A stretch of 64,000 nucleotides of DNA, from the NCBI GenBank assembly GCA_001510135.1, contig LFER01000027.1:1-64000 (forward strand), in the 5' to 3' direction. Both the position numbers and the translations under genes were made by a program. Below, piece after piece: positions 18,277-27,277 of the stretch; positions within the stretch are counted from its first letter, which is position 1; each line of letters starts with the position of its first letter. The notes under the pieces are model-generated. The model searched no databases, had not been told where the DNA came from, and saw only the letters and a list, made by a program, of their open reading frames with translations. This DNA comes from Alphaproteobacteria bacterium casp-alpha6. GTDB lineage: Bacteria > Pseudomonadota > Alphaproteobacteria > Rhodobacterales > Rhodobacteraceae.

Positions 18277-21200
18277 ATGAAAGTCTTTTCATCCAAAAAC
18301 CGACCGGTGCATTTCGGGCCTTATCCCGTGGAAAGGTTAAAACGGATTTCAAAGGTTGATCTGTCATCCGTTCCGGACATGGCACCCTTGACCTTTCAAC
18401 GACCCGAGATGCCTGAAAATATCGTCAATGCGATGGGCGAATATCAGGCGATGCTGGATGCGATCCGCGATGGTTTGATCAATAAGGTCGAAGCCGTTAT
18501 CCCCGAAGATCCTCAAACCCGCGCGGATCACCTGAAGGCCTTTGGATATTTCAACGATGCGGCGATGATCGGTATTTGTGCTTTGCCAGACGCGGCCGTT
18601 TTGGACCGACCAATCCTAAACCCAGATATTGATCGATTGGCCGACGCGCTGCGCACGCGCCAGACCAAAACGCTTGCCTCTGGGATTGATGTGATCATGG
18701 CTGATCTTAAAGAGTCAATGGAAGCGCCGCCAACTACAATTGAGGGGCACACCCATGCGATTGTGTTTCTTTATGACAATCCCAGAGCGCTAAAGGCAAA
18801 AGAGCGTGGTGGCGATTGGCTGAAGGACGCCCACGCACATCGCGCAAGTCTTCGCGCAAGTGAAACCACGTCGGTGCTTGCCAATTACATCCGTCTTTTG
18901 GGATTTGACGCAAAATCCCATTCCTGCAGCGCAAGCGACGTCAACTTAAATATGCTCGCCGTAGCGGCAGGGCTTCTTTGGTATCATGACGGCAGACTGG
19001 CTGCACCCTTTGTGGGGGAAGATTTTGGGCTTGGAGCGATTACCTGTCGGATGGATCTGGCAGTTGATCATCCACTTGCGCCGCCATCCAAACAGTCTTG
19101 GTTCCATTCGAAGGGACCTGCTTGGTGGCTTGGGACGGGGGGGAGCAAAACAGCTTGGAACAGGGATCCCTACCGGAGGCGACGGTTTGTCGATGGCCCC
19201 CATCCGTTTGAGACCCTCAAACGCGTTGACAAGCCGACCACTTTTATAGACGAACCGCGCGTGGCGCGGGTGCCAAAACGAACCGATATGTTTGCACGCG
19301 CGCAGTTTGGCGATATGGGAAAGGCGCTTCAGGAGGGTGCCAAAGGCGGGCATTATGCACGAAAATCCGCCCCTTCATTTGCGCAGCGTCGCGCCTTGGG
19401 GGCCTTTGTCCTTTTGCAGGATGGAACGCCAAATCCTACCGGTGAGCGCCCAAACGACCCACAGCGGAATGCCGATAATTTCAAAGCCGCATCGTATTTT
19501 TTGGGGGTTGATGCCGTGGGGTTATCACGCTGCCCCGATTGGGCATGGTATTCGCATGATGCAACCGGTGAAAAGATAGATCCCCCACATCCCAACGCTA
19601 TCTCCATGATCATCGATCAGGGATTTGAAACCATGGAAGGCGCCTCTGGTGACGATTGGATTTCGGTTGCACAATCCATGCGCGCTTATCTTCGGTTTTC
19701 GCTTCTTGGAGGCGTAATAGCTCAGCAAATCCGAAACCTTGGATACCAGGCGAAGGCACATTCGGTCATGGATGGGGATGTACTTCAGCCGCCTTTGTTA
19801 CTTTTGTCGGGCTTGGGAGAGGTCAGCCGGATTGGAGAAGTGATCCTCAATCCCTATCTCGGTCCACGATTAAAATCCGGGGTGGTGACCACGGATATGC
19901 CGATGACACATGACAAGCCCATCGATTTCGGCCTGCAGAATTTCTGTGAAAACTGCAATAAATGTGCGCGTGAATGCCCTTCGGGCGCGATCACCGCAGG
20001 GCCAAAACTGATGTTTAACGGCTATGAGATATGGAAATCAGACAGCCAGAAATGCGCCACCTACAGAATAACGACCGAGGGCGGAGCAATGTGCGGGCGC
20101 TGTATGAAAACCTGCCCTTGGAATTTGGAAGGTCTCTTTAGCGAAGCCCCTTTCCGATGGGCGGCCTCCAATATTCCAAAGCTTGCCCAGCCTCTCGCAA
20201 AGCTTGATGACATGGTAGGGCGGGGTGGATTGAACGATGTTAAAAAATGGTGGTGGGATATCGAGCTTTACGAAGACGGGGGATATAAACCCGCGCGAAA
20301 ACCAATCAACCGACGTGACTTGAGCAAAAATCTGGATGTCCAATACAAGGATCAGACGCTCGCGGTATATCCTGCACATCTAGCTCCGCATCCTTGGCCC
20401 TATCCCTTTCCTATGGATCGCGAAAAAGGGATCGCCGCCTATGAAGCGATGATCACGGCCGAAGAGTATCGCAAGCAGATCGTTGATGGGCGTTTGGATC
20501 CCCCACATAAATATTCCGCTTCAGGACAATCGCCGGTGGTGCGCGTTGAAGTCAGCCGTGTTGAAAAGATGACTGAAGACATCACAAAATACGAATTTAA
20601 ATCCCTTGACGGGTCTGCCCTGCCCGAATGGAGTGCCGGCGCACATTTGGATGTTTTGGTGGCACCTGAATTTCTGCGTCAATATTCGATGTCGGGTGAT
20701 CCTGCCAACCGTGAGGTTTACCAGATCGGCGTTCTGAAGGAAGAGACCGGTCGCGGCGGATCAAAAACGATGCATCGGATTTTCGCGCCGGGACGCAAGG
20801 TGTTTATTTCAAAGCCGATCAACCATTTTGAACTGGATGAAACCGCTTCAAAGACCTTTCTGATGGGGGGGGGAATCGGGGTCACACCGATGATTGCCTT
20901 TGCCCATCGTCTTTATGCGCTGAACAAAGAGTTCGAACTGCATTATTCTTCGAGCCACTCAGAGGCTGCTGGGTATCTGTCTGATTTGGCTGCTGCGCAA
21001 TGGGCCAATCGGGTGCATTACCATTTCTCTCAAGAAGGAAACCGCGCTGATTTTGCCAAAATTCTAAGGGGGTATGAGCAAGGCTGGCATGTTTATCTCT
21101 GCGGACCACATCGCTACATGGAAGGCGTCGTTTCTGCTGCAGAGGCTGTGGGTTTTCCAGAGGACACAGTGCATTTGGAGTATTTTTCGACGCCGGATGT

Positions 21201-21483
21201 GCCGGACTATGAAAACCATGATTTTATTCTAAGATTGGAAAAATCAGGGAAAGAAATCTTTGTTCCGGCGGATAAAGATGCGGCAACCGTTTTGGCAGAG
21301 CATGGATATGCTGTCGATTTGAAGTGCTCTGACGGGATTTGTGGGGTCTGTCAGTGTCGGGTTCTAGAAGGAGAAGTAGAGCATCGCGATTTTGTGCTCT
21401 CGCAAAAACAGCGTCAAACAACGATGATCCTCTGTCAGAGCCGAGCGGCCCAAAAAGGTGGGGTCCTGACAGTTGATATTTGA
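18277..21483 (+). CDS. Self-sufficient reductive dehalogenase fused to an NAD(P)H:ferredoxin-type reductase
   Basis: A 1,068-residue fusion of the BhbA/NpRdhA type. Residues 1-545 form the corrinoid-binding dehalogenase part, with two similar halves (near 150-270 and 440-545). Two [4Fe-4S] sites follow: CxxCxxCxxxCP from residue 557, and C-x12-C-x2-C-x3-CP ending near 613, the spacing typical of reductive dehalogenases. A Trp-Lys between them (Lys about 587) may be the catalytic acid. From about 753 comes a phthalate-dioxygenase-reductase-like module: RQYSMSG (FMN), GGGIGVTPM (NAD(P)H) and a plant-type [2Fe-2S] site (C-x4-C-x2-C, last Cys near 1053). No Tat signal, so cytoplasmic and catabolic rather than respiratory. 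Relatives remove bromine or chlorine from ortho-halophenols. TTG 18268 is an alternative start. Confidence 0.93.
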   Translation: MKVFSSKNRPVHFGPYPVERLKRISKVDLSSVPDMAPLTFQRPEMPENIVNAMGEYQAMLDAIRDGLINKVEAVIPEDPQTRADHLKAFGYFNDAAMIGICALPDAAVLDRPILNPDIDRLADALRTRQTKTLASGIDVIMADLKESMEAPPTTIEGHTHAIVFLYDNPRALKAKERGGDWLKDAHAHRASLRASETTSVLANYIRLLGFDAKSHSCSASDVNLNMLAVAAGLLWYHDGRLAAPFVGEDFGLGAITCRMDLAVDHPLAPPSKQSWFHSKGPAWWLGTGGSKTAWNRDPYRRRRFVDGPHPFETLKRVDKPTTFIDEPRVARVPKRTDMFARAQFGDMGKALQEGAKGGHYARKSAPSFAQRRALGAFVLLQDGTPNPTGERPNDPQRNADNFKAASYFLGVDAVGLSRCPDWAWYSHDATGEKIDPPHPNAISMIIDQGFETMEGASGDDWISVAQSMRAYLRFSLLGGVIAQQIRNLGYQAKAHSVMDGDVLQPPLLLLSGLGEVSRIGEVILNPYLGPRLKSGVVTTDMPMTHDKPIDFGLQNFCENCNKCARECPSGAITAGPKLMFNGYEIWKSDSQKCATYRITTEGGAMCGRCMKTCPWNLEGLFSEAPFRWAASNIPKLAQPLAKLDDMVGRGGLNDVKKWWWDIELYEDGGYKPARKPINRRDLSKNLDVQYKDQTLAVYPAHLAPHPWPYPFPMDREKGIAAYEAMITAEEYRKQIVDGRLDPPHKYSASGQSPVVRVEVSRVEKMTEDITKYEFKSLDGSALPEWSAGAHLDVLVAPEFLRQYSMSGDPANREVYQIGVLKEETGRGGSKTMHRIFAPGRKVFISKPINHFELDETASKTFLMGGGIGVTPMIAFAHRLYALNKEFELHYSSSHSEAAGYLSDLAAAQWANRVHYHFSQEGNRADFAKILRGYEQGWHVYLCGPHRYMEGVVSAAEAVGFPEDTVHLEYFSTPDVPDYENHDFILRLEKSGKEIFVPADKDAATVLAEHGYAVDLKCSDGICGVCQCRVLEGEVEHRDFVLSQKQRQTTMILCQSRAAQKGGVLTVDI

Positions 21484-21563
21484 AGCTCACTCAAAAAGTT
21501 AATGACCGATCAGCAAAAAATTAGGTATTATACTTACCGAAAAAACCACATCCACCTGTCTTC

Positions 21564-22715
21564 TTAAAGAATCAAATCTTCGATTGTTTTGGGGTGTTCT
21601 GTGATCGCTTCCCATCCGGTGTCTGTGATAATGAAACTGTCCCCGACCTGCGCGCGAAATGTGTCCGAGGTTACAGAGCCATCGACCGCAAAGACCATGC
21701 CGGGTTGAAGGATTGTTGTGTCTCCTGTCACGAGTTGGGGATGTTCAAGAAAGCTAAACCCCGTGGCGCGCCCGCAGCGAAACGGATAATCATAACCGGC
21801 ACCCTGAATAACGTCCGCATATGCTGCGTGAACAGTTTCAGCAGTTACACCGGGCTTTAGCGCATCTAATGCGGCCTTTTGGCTTGCCACGGCAGTTTCA
21901 TAGATTGCAATTTGTGTCGGGTCTCCAACCTCTCCGATCCAAAAGGTGCGATCAAAGCCCAGCTTAAAACGGTGAAAGTTTGTCATGCCGCAAAAACACA
22001 AAAATACCGGCTCTCCATGCCGCATAATGCGCGTGCTGGCGCGATGATGGGTCTTTATGATGTCTTTTCCGGACGCCATAATTTGCAAAAAATGCGCGTT
22101 TGGTGACATGTCGTGATCATCATAATGTGCGTTCAAGAGCTCTGCAGCTTTGCGCGTGCCAGCCTCTGCCGTGACCAGAGCCACTTCGAATTCCGCGACA
22201 TCGGCTTTGATTGCGTTGCGCCCTGCCAGCATCATTGCCGTTGCAACTTGGCCCGCATGGCGTGCAAGTTTCAGTTCTTCGGCGGATTTGATCATCCTCA
22301 TCCGGTTAAGGATCGGGGTGGCTGAAGAAAGCTGATAGTCCTCGACCTGTGCACCCAAATAGGATCGCACGATGGGGGGCATATGTTCCGGTTCATAGGC
22401 AATTTTTGCGCTGGATTTTAAAACAGCCGGTAATTCTTCGCGCCACTCATCGCCCATGCCATCATTCCACGGTGCAATGCGATCCACATGGGCCAGAGAT
22501 TTAGCAGCGTTGTAATCAAGTGAAGGCGTAATAAGAAGCGTGTTTTTCTCAACGCTCACGACCAAAATTGTCGGGCGACCAAACTCCATATGTAGAAAAT
22601 CGTAATATCCCGAAAGATAATAGATGCTGTCATCATCTGTGATTAATGCAACGTCGATCTTTGCCTCCGCCAGTTTTTGGCGAAATGTATTCAGTCTTTG
22701 TTCAAACATTTGCAT
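21564..22715 (-). CDS. M24-family (creatinase/aminopeptidase P fold) protein lacking metal ligands
   Basis: A 383-residue pita-bread-fold protein with the N-terminal creatinase-like domain (DDSIYYLSGYYDF) and the C-terminal M24 domain. Against the M24 pattern, the five metal ligands are replaced: the first Asp by Cys, the second by Gly (KLGFDRTFWIG), the His by Arg (CGRATGFSF), the first Glu by Asp (FAVDGS) and the last Glu by Gly (QVGDS). Creatinase also works without metal, so a hydrolase of a small C-N or similar substrate is likelier than a peptidase. ATG 22715 has GGAG seven bases upstream; a TTG at 22784 adds 23 residues. Last gene of a four-gene leftward operon. Confidence 0.85.
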   Translation of the reverse strand: MQMFEQRLNTFRQKLAEAKIDVALITDDDSIYYLSGYYDFLHMEFGRPTILVVSVEKNTLLITPSLDYNAAKSLAHVDRIAPWNDGMGDEWREELPAVLKSSAKIAYEPEHMPPIVRSYLGAQVEDYQLSSATPILNRMRMIKSAEELKLARHAGQVATAMMLAGRNAIKADVAEFEVALVTAEAGTRKAAELLNAHYDDHDMSPNAHFLQIMASGKDIIKTHHRASTRIMRHGEPVFLCFCGMTNFHRFKLGFDRTFWIGEVGDPTQIAIYETAVASQKAALDALKPGVTAETVHAAYADVIQGAGYDYPFRCGRATGFSFLEHPQLVTGDTTILQPGMVFAVDGSVTSDTFRAQVGDSFIITDTGWEAITEHPKTIEDLIL

Positions 22716-22839
22716 GCTCGCGCTCCAGTAAGGATAGGTTTTCAGCATTTCTGAAAACGTTAAAGAGAATTTTTTGTGAGACAACCTTATTTTCGGGTCA
22801 GGCTAAAACAACAATTTGCAAGGCGCTGAGAGGAAAAGA

Positions 22840-23859
22840 TCAATCCGGTCTGCGAACACCTTCTGCGCGCAACCATGCTTCACCCAATTTTTTGGTATTT
22901 GTCGCAAAATCGGGTGCGAGCGCTCGTGGTTCGGGGGCTTCCATATGACTTCCAATCCACGCCAAAAGAGCCATACGACGCAACATTACAAAAGTGTCTA
23001 TTTCCTGTATATCTTCAGCACTCAGGCGCCGCTGTGTTTGATAGCCTTCAAGCCAAGCGGATTTACACTCGGGAATTCGCGGATTATCTTCAACAAAGCT
23101 AATTGCGGCGGCAAAATCATACATGAACCAGCCATATCCGCAGTCGTCAAAATCAATGACCCGTATCCCATTTTTATCGACCAACAAATTAGCCAGCCGC
23201 ATGTCCGCGTGGATCAAGTTGTATCTATTTTTTGCCTTGCCGTAGATCTCCAATCTGTGGCGAATGTGGTTTTCAACCGTTTCAAGCGTCTGCTGTACCT
23301 TTGCGCTCACCCCCGGGGCATCGCGCCAGTTGCCCCATGTGGGCTTTGTTCCAAAGACGGTTTCAACATCCCATGTCAGCCGTTCAAAAGCTGTCGGTTT
23401 TTCCCATGTCATAACGTGCAAATGGCATTTGGCAGCTATGGCGCCAAGAGCTTTGAACTCTGCTGTCAGGTTTCCAATTTCCTCAGGCGCACGTCCTGGC
23501 AGGAAATGAAAAAGTACCAAAAAACGTGGCGCATCCAATTCAGGATTAGACATAGACTGGAGTGCAAATCCATTTTTTCCCAGATAGTAAGGGGGGGTGG
23601 TGATCACGTTGTCTTGGGAAAGAGCATCAATCCAAGCCAATTCAGACTCTATGGCGCATCGGGTATGGTAATTTTCTCGATGTACGCGCAAAATTGCTTT
23701 GAAATCATTGGAAGCCTCGATCAGAAAGGTGATGTTTTCTGATACATTGATAAGTTTTAGTTTTGCATCTTCTGGGATGTCCCAAAGGCATAGAGACCGT
23801 TTGGCAAGCCGTTCAACAGCGATAAGTTGTTGGTTAAAAGGCTTTTCAGAATGGTGCAT
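22840..23859 (-). CDS. APH-family phosphotransferase
   Basis: A 339-residue aminoglycoside-phosphotransferase-fold kinase. The catalytic loop is LIHADMRLANLLVD (His-x-Asp...Asn) and the metal-binding segment is VIDFDDCGYGWF. An N-terminal lobe with NITFLIEA and AILRVHRENY fits the nucleotide-binding region. Relatives include homoserine kinase II, SrkA and hydroxylysine/5-phosphohydroxy-lysine type kinases, so the substrate is probably a small hydroxylated metabolite. It lies between a PfkB kinase and the M24-like gene on the same strand, which suggests a catabolic pathway with two phosphorylation steps. Confidence 0.88.
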   Translation of the reverse strand: MHHSEKPFNQQLIAVERLAKRSLCLWDIPEDAKLKLINVSENITFLIEASNDFKAILRVHRENYHTRCAIESELAWIDALSQDNVITTPPYYLGKNGFALQSMSNPELDAPRFLVLFHFLPGRAPEEIGNLTAEFKALGAIAAKCHLHVMTWEKPTAFERLTWDVETVFGTKPTWGNWRDAPGVSAKVQQTLETVENHIRHRLEIYGKAKNRYNLIHADMRLANLLVDKNGIRVIDFDDCGYGWFMYDFAAAISFVEDNPRIPECKSAWLEGYQTQRRLSAEDIQEIDTFVMLRRMALLAWIGSHMEAPEPRALAPDFATNTKKLGEAWLRAEGVRRPD

Positions 23860-23947
23860 TTGCAATGTCCGTTCATATTGTAGTTTGTCTAAAATGGCTT
23901 TGAAGACTTGCCAAGTCCCCGTCTCACCCGTGACTCAGCCCGTTACA

Positions 23948-24871
23948 TTATGGCGCTATGAAATTCCATGCGGGATCGGATCCTCGGCGCGTGGCGGTGT
24001 CGCTGGCGAATGCAGTGGCAAATCGTACCGCCCCCTCAAGACTGGTGCGGGATTGTTTGCAAAGTTCCGAACGCGATAAGGCGTTTAGCCGTTTGAGGCT
24101 GACCAAAAAACCGGCGTTAAACGCATCTCCGGCCCCGACAGTGTCTACGACGGTTATTTTAGGGGCAGGGTTTGCGAAACATAGGCCTGATTTATCATAT
24201 ATTTCCACCCCTTTTGACCCAAGCGTCAGGCAAACAAGTTCTGGGCCCCGAGATAAAATATCAGCCACCTGTTTATCACGTGGGTGATCTTTGGCTGAAA
24301 TCCAAGACAGGTCTTCGTCAGAAATTTTTATGATATCGCAATGGGAAATCATTTCTGCGATGCGCGCGCGGTAGCGGGCTTCGTCATTGATGAATGCCGG
24401 GCGGATATTCGGATCCAACATAACAAGACGCCCACCCTTATTTTTTCTGAGGACGCCGGCATATGCTTCGGCGCAAGGTTCCACAGCGAGACTGATCCCG
24501 CCGAAAAACAAGGCTTTTATGTCTTCAGAAAGCAATTGCGGCATATCCTGGGGTCGCATCATCCGACCCGCGGTATTTTCATCATAAAACGCATAGCTTG
24601 CCTGTCCATTTTCCAAAGTCACAAAGGCGAGCGTGGTTGGACGCGACGACCGGTTCAGATAGGATGTGTTGACCCCGCTTTCTTCCAAAGCGTTTTCCAG
24701 AATTGTCCCGAAAAGGTCTGTGGACACGCCAGACAAAAGGCCGACATCCACCCCTTGGCGCCCAATTCCAATGGCCGTGTTAAAAACTGCACCCCCTGCA
24801 AGAGGCTTAAAAGCCACCTCATGATCTGATGGGATCATGTCTATCAGAGCCTCGCCGCAACAGAGTATCAT
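23948..24871 (-). CDS. PfkB-family sugar kinase (fructokinase-like)
   Basis: A 307-residue ribokinase/PfkB-type kinase. It begins with CCGEALIDMIP, has the GGAVFNTAIGIGRQG substrate segment (family PfkB signature 1 region) and the C-terminal TVGAGDAFNAGFL signature with the catalytic Asp and anion hole. Fructokinases share this start, so phosphorylation of fructose or a related sugar or polyol is likely. GAGG precedes the ATG at 24871; upstream in-frame extension to 25003 would overlap the cupin gene and is rejected. 26 bases downstream of the cupin gene, probably co-transcribed. Confidence 0.9.
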   Translation of the reverse strand: MILCCGEALIDMIPSDHEVAFKPLAGGAVFNTAIGIGRQGVDVGLLSGVSTDLFGTILENALEESGVNTSYLNRSSRPTTLAFVTLENGQASYAFYDENTAGRMMRPQDMPQLLSEDIKALFFGGISLAVEPCAEAYAGVLRKNKGGRLVMLDPNIRPAFINDEARYRARIAEMISHCDIIKISDEDLSWISAKDHPRDKQVADILSRGPELVCLTLGSKGVEIYDKSGLCFANPAPKITVVDTVGAGDAFNAGFLVSLKRLNALSRSELCKQSRTSLEGAVRFATAFASDTATRRGSDPAWNFIAP

Positions 24872-24897
24872 TTTATTATCCTCTTTCAATAAGACGT

Positions 24898-25497
24898 TCA
24901 GAGTATCGGTTTTGCTTCCAACTCTCTGCCGCGCCAAAAGGCAGCCGCCAAAAGGGGGGCATTTGAAAAATCGGCGGCATGGGGTTGATTGGAATAGTGG
25001 CAAATTGTTGCGCCCGCCCCGGCATCAATTGGATCGCGTCCATCAGACAAAAAGGTCGCAGATCCTGCGATAGTGAGGTAAATTTCTTCCGGTTCGTGCC
25101 AATGGCGAGGATAAAAAAGACCTTTCTCCCAATACCCCACAGAGAGACGCAATGTATCACTCACGAAAGGACCAGAAGGCGCAATCAAGTTGAACCAGCC
25201 ATAATTTGAGAGATAAAACGCGTCAATTCCGGCGTCCTTCTCGGTATAAGATTGTCTCCAACATACATGTGGCGTTGCACTGCGCACTGCATCAAGAAGA
25301 GATTGTGTTGTCGCGCAGGCCCCAGGCGGTTGTTTCAAAAGCTTTTGACAGACCTCAAGCGATTGCGCAGATAAGGGACGTTCGGCATGATCTTGAAGCA
25401 AGCTGTCAGAACAAAAAGCCATAATATCAGGCGCGTATTGAGTGCAATAATTGCGAAATGCATCACGAAGACCATAAAGTGTTGGGTGAAGTTTCAT
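24898..25497 (-). CDS. Cupin of the DMSP lyase superfamily (DddQ/W-like)
   Basis: A 199-residue protein with a helical N-terminal half and a C-terminal cupin. Motif 1 (from Gly126) reads GLFYPRHWHEPEEIY, giving His132, His134, Glu138 and Tyr140; the second motif supplies His173 in NQPHAAD. These positions match the metal and active-site residues known in cupin dimethylsulfoniopropionate lyases (His, His, Glu or His, Tyr, His). Such enzymes split DMSP to dimethyl sulfide and acrylate. The superfamily also contains relatives without DMSP activity, and the kinases next door do not belong to acrylate metabolism, so function is open. First gene of its operon. Confidence 0.75.
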   Translation of the reverse strand: MKLHPTLYGLRDAFRNYCTQYAPDIMAFCSDSLLQDHAERPLSAQSLEVCQKLLKQPPGACATTQSLLDAVRSATPHVCWRQSYTEKDAGIDAFYLSNYGWFNLIAPSGPFVSDTLRLSVGYWEKGLFYPRHWHEPEEIYLTIAGSATFLSDGRDPIDAGAGATICHYSNQPHAADFSNAPLLAAAFWRGRELEAKPIL

Positions 25498-25789
25498 TCA
25501 AATTTCCACAGCGTCTATCAAAGAGCGTTATTCCTAAGTTTTTGGAGCGCGTCAATTCTTGCATAGCTGAGCGCCCATCATTTTTTGCTGTTCAGATTTT
25601 TGGAAGTTGCGCATATCTTTGCTCTGGTTTTAATCTGCAGCAACATCGCTTGGGATTATTGAAAATTTGATTTTGGCTTGGTCTTGGCGATGAATAGACC
25701 TAAACAAAGGCTTGTCGGACAAACCTGCAAGATCTCGGTCAGCTGGTAGGCTGCGCGACATCCAACTTATGATGATGAAAGGCTAAAAC

Positions 25790-26392
25790 ATGTTAACCTT
25801 TGCCGTGGCTGTTTTTTTGTTGATTTCGACACCAGGTCCGGGGGTGCTGAGCACGGCAGGGTTTGGAGCGGCTTACGGATTTCGTCCGTCTTTGCGGTAT
25901 GTCTTTGGTCTCTTTTTGGGCACGAATCTTGTCATGCTCGCTGTGATTACCGGATTTGCGGCAATTGTTCTTTCCATTGACGTGTTGCGGCTTGTACTTT
26001 TGACCCTGTCAATGAGCTATCTTGTTTATCTTGCCTCAAAAATTGCATTTGCTGGGGCAAAAATAGCTTTCATTGAGGCGCAGAACCCGCCCGGGGTGCT
26101 GTCAGGAGTTTTGCTGCAGGCGATCAATCCCAAAGCCTATGTGGTCAACACCTCTCTCATTATGGGGTTTGGATTTTTTCCGAACAGCCCTGCACTGGAA
26201 GTCATTATAAAGGTTGTCATTGCCAATGCGATCTGGGTACCGTTGCATCTGGCTTGGCTTTATGCTGGGACAATTTTGCATGAGCTGAACTTATCGCCCA
26301 AAGTACAGCGTGCAATCAATATACTTATGGCTTCTGCGATGTTGGCTGTGGTTGTATTGGCTGCTTTTCATTACTCGGCGAACACTCAATAA
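25790..26392 (+). CDS. LysE/RhtB-family exporter
   Basis: A 200-residue membrane protein with about six hydrophobic segments. The TPGPGVLSTAGFGAAYG motif at the N-terminus and the LLQAINPKAYVVN motif in the middle identify the LysE/RhtB translocator family, which exports amino acids and derivatives. GAAAGG precedes the ATG. It is the only rightward gene between the leftward cupin operon and cobS. The roughly 290-base gap before it shows no feature I can name. Confidence 0.92.
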   Translation: MLTFAVAVFLLISTPGPGVLSTAGFGAAYGFRPSLRYVFGLFLGTNLVMLAVITGFAAIVLSIDVLRLVLLTLSMSYLVYLASKIAFAGAKIAFIEAQNPPGVLSGVLLQAINPKAYVVNTSLIMGFGFFPNSPALEVIIKVVIANAIWVPLHLAWLYAGTILHELNLSPKVQRAINILMASAMLAVVVLAAFHYSANTQ

Positions 26393-26421
26393 AGCTCAAT
26401 GAGCCTGTTCAGCCAGTTTTT

Positions 26422-27168
26422 TTAGAACAGGATAAAGGCGATCAATACACTGATTTCAGTTATCATGGCGCTTGCGCCCAATACATCTCCAGTTTGACCC
26501 CCAATTTTTTTCTGGGCTAAACGGGCGCAAAGACCCCCTGCAAAGGCAGCAATGACAGCAATCATAAGTCCGGACGCGCCCATGAAAACCAACCCAATCA
26601 AGGCCGTGACTCCGAATGAAATATAAACGCTTCGCCCCGACGGACTGCCGACGCTATGGGACAACCCAGTGCTGCGTGCATGTGGAAGTCGCGACATGAT
26701 CACTGGCAAGGTGGCGCGCGCAAACATTCCGGCAAGCATCAGTGCAAGAAGACTGTTGGCGTCGGCTAGGATCGTCGCAATGAGATTCCAGCGCAGCAGG
26801 GTTGAAAGTATGAGTGCCAAACTTCCATAAACACCAAGCCGGCTGTCGCGCATAATGTCCAACCTACGTTCAGGCTCCCAACCGCCCCAAAACCCGTCCG
26901 CGCAATCGGCAAGGCCATCTTCATGCATGGCACCTGTCACGACCACGCCCATGGTAAGGCCAAGACCGGCAGCGATAAGCGTCGATAGGCCAAAGGTCAT
27001 GGCCAGAGTTGCAACGGCCCAGACACAAATTGCCCAGACAGCGCCTGCTGCGCCATAGGCCCATACGGCCTTATGGGACCTTTGGTAGGCATCCGTCGGG
27101 ACGCGAATGGGCAGTCTTGTCAAAAGGCTAAGCGCCACGCGTATATCGTCGAGATAGGTTTTTAACAT
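26422..27168 (-). CDS. cobS: Adenosylcobinamide-GDP ribazoletransferase
   Basis: A 248-residue integral membrane enzyme with about six hydrophobic segments. The acidic motif HEDGLADCADGFWGG near residue 80 and RDSRLGVYGS are the CobS hallmarks. It joins alpha-ribazole to adenosylcobinamide-GDP, the last step of cobalamin assembly, at the cytoplasmic membrane. It is divergent from cobT, which makes its alpha-ribazole phosphate co-substrate precursor; this pairing is common in Rhodobacteraceae. It supplies the corrinoid that the nearby reductive dehalogenase would need. Confidence 0.96.
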   Translation of the reverse strand: MLKTYLDDIRVALSLLTRLPIRVPTDAYQRSHKAVWAYGAAGAVWAICVWAVATLAMTFGLSTLIAAGLGLTMGVVVTGAMHEDGLADCADGFWGGWEPERRLDIMRDSRLGVYGSLALILSTLLRWNLIATILADANSLLALMLAGMFARATLPVIMSRLPHARSTGLSHSVGSPSGRSVYISFGVTALIGLVFMGASGLMIAVIAAFAGGLCARLAQKKIGGQTGDVLGASAMITEISVLIAFILF

Positions 27169-27277
27169 ACTTCGCCCTGCTTGTCGTGTTTGGGTCCCTA
27201 AAAGCCTTTAATGCACTTGTTCTTTTGGGAAATTCAACCCATACCCGCGGTCGCAAGTTACATGATCGGAGCCATTG

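Noticed and set aside
18277-21483. Epoxyqueuosine reductase (QueG) as the identity of the corrinoid/iron-sulfur protein
   Set aside because: QueG is far shorter and lacks the fused FMN/NAD(P)H and plant-type ferredoxin modules seen here.
21564-22715. DddP-type DMSP lyase (M24 family) as the identity of the M24-like gene
   Set aside because: DddP depends on metal ligands of the M24 site, all of which are replaced in this protein.
26404-26431. CCTGTTC/GAACAGG repeat between the LysE gene and cobS as a terminator
   Set aside because: The loop is 14 bases, the stem includes part of cobS, and there is no good tail; too weak to list.
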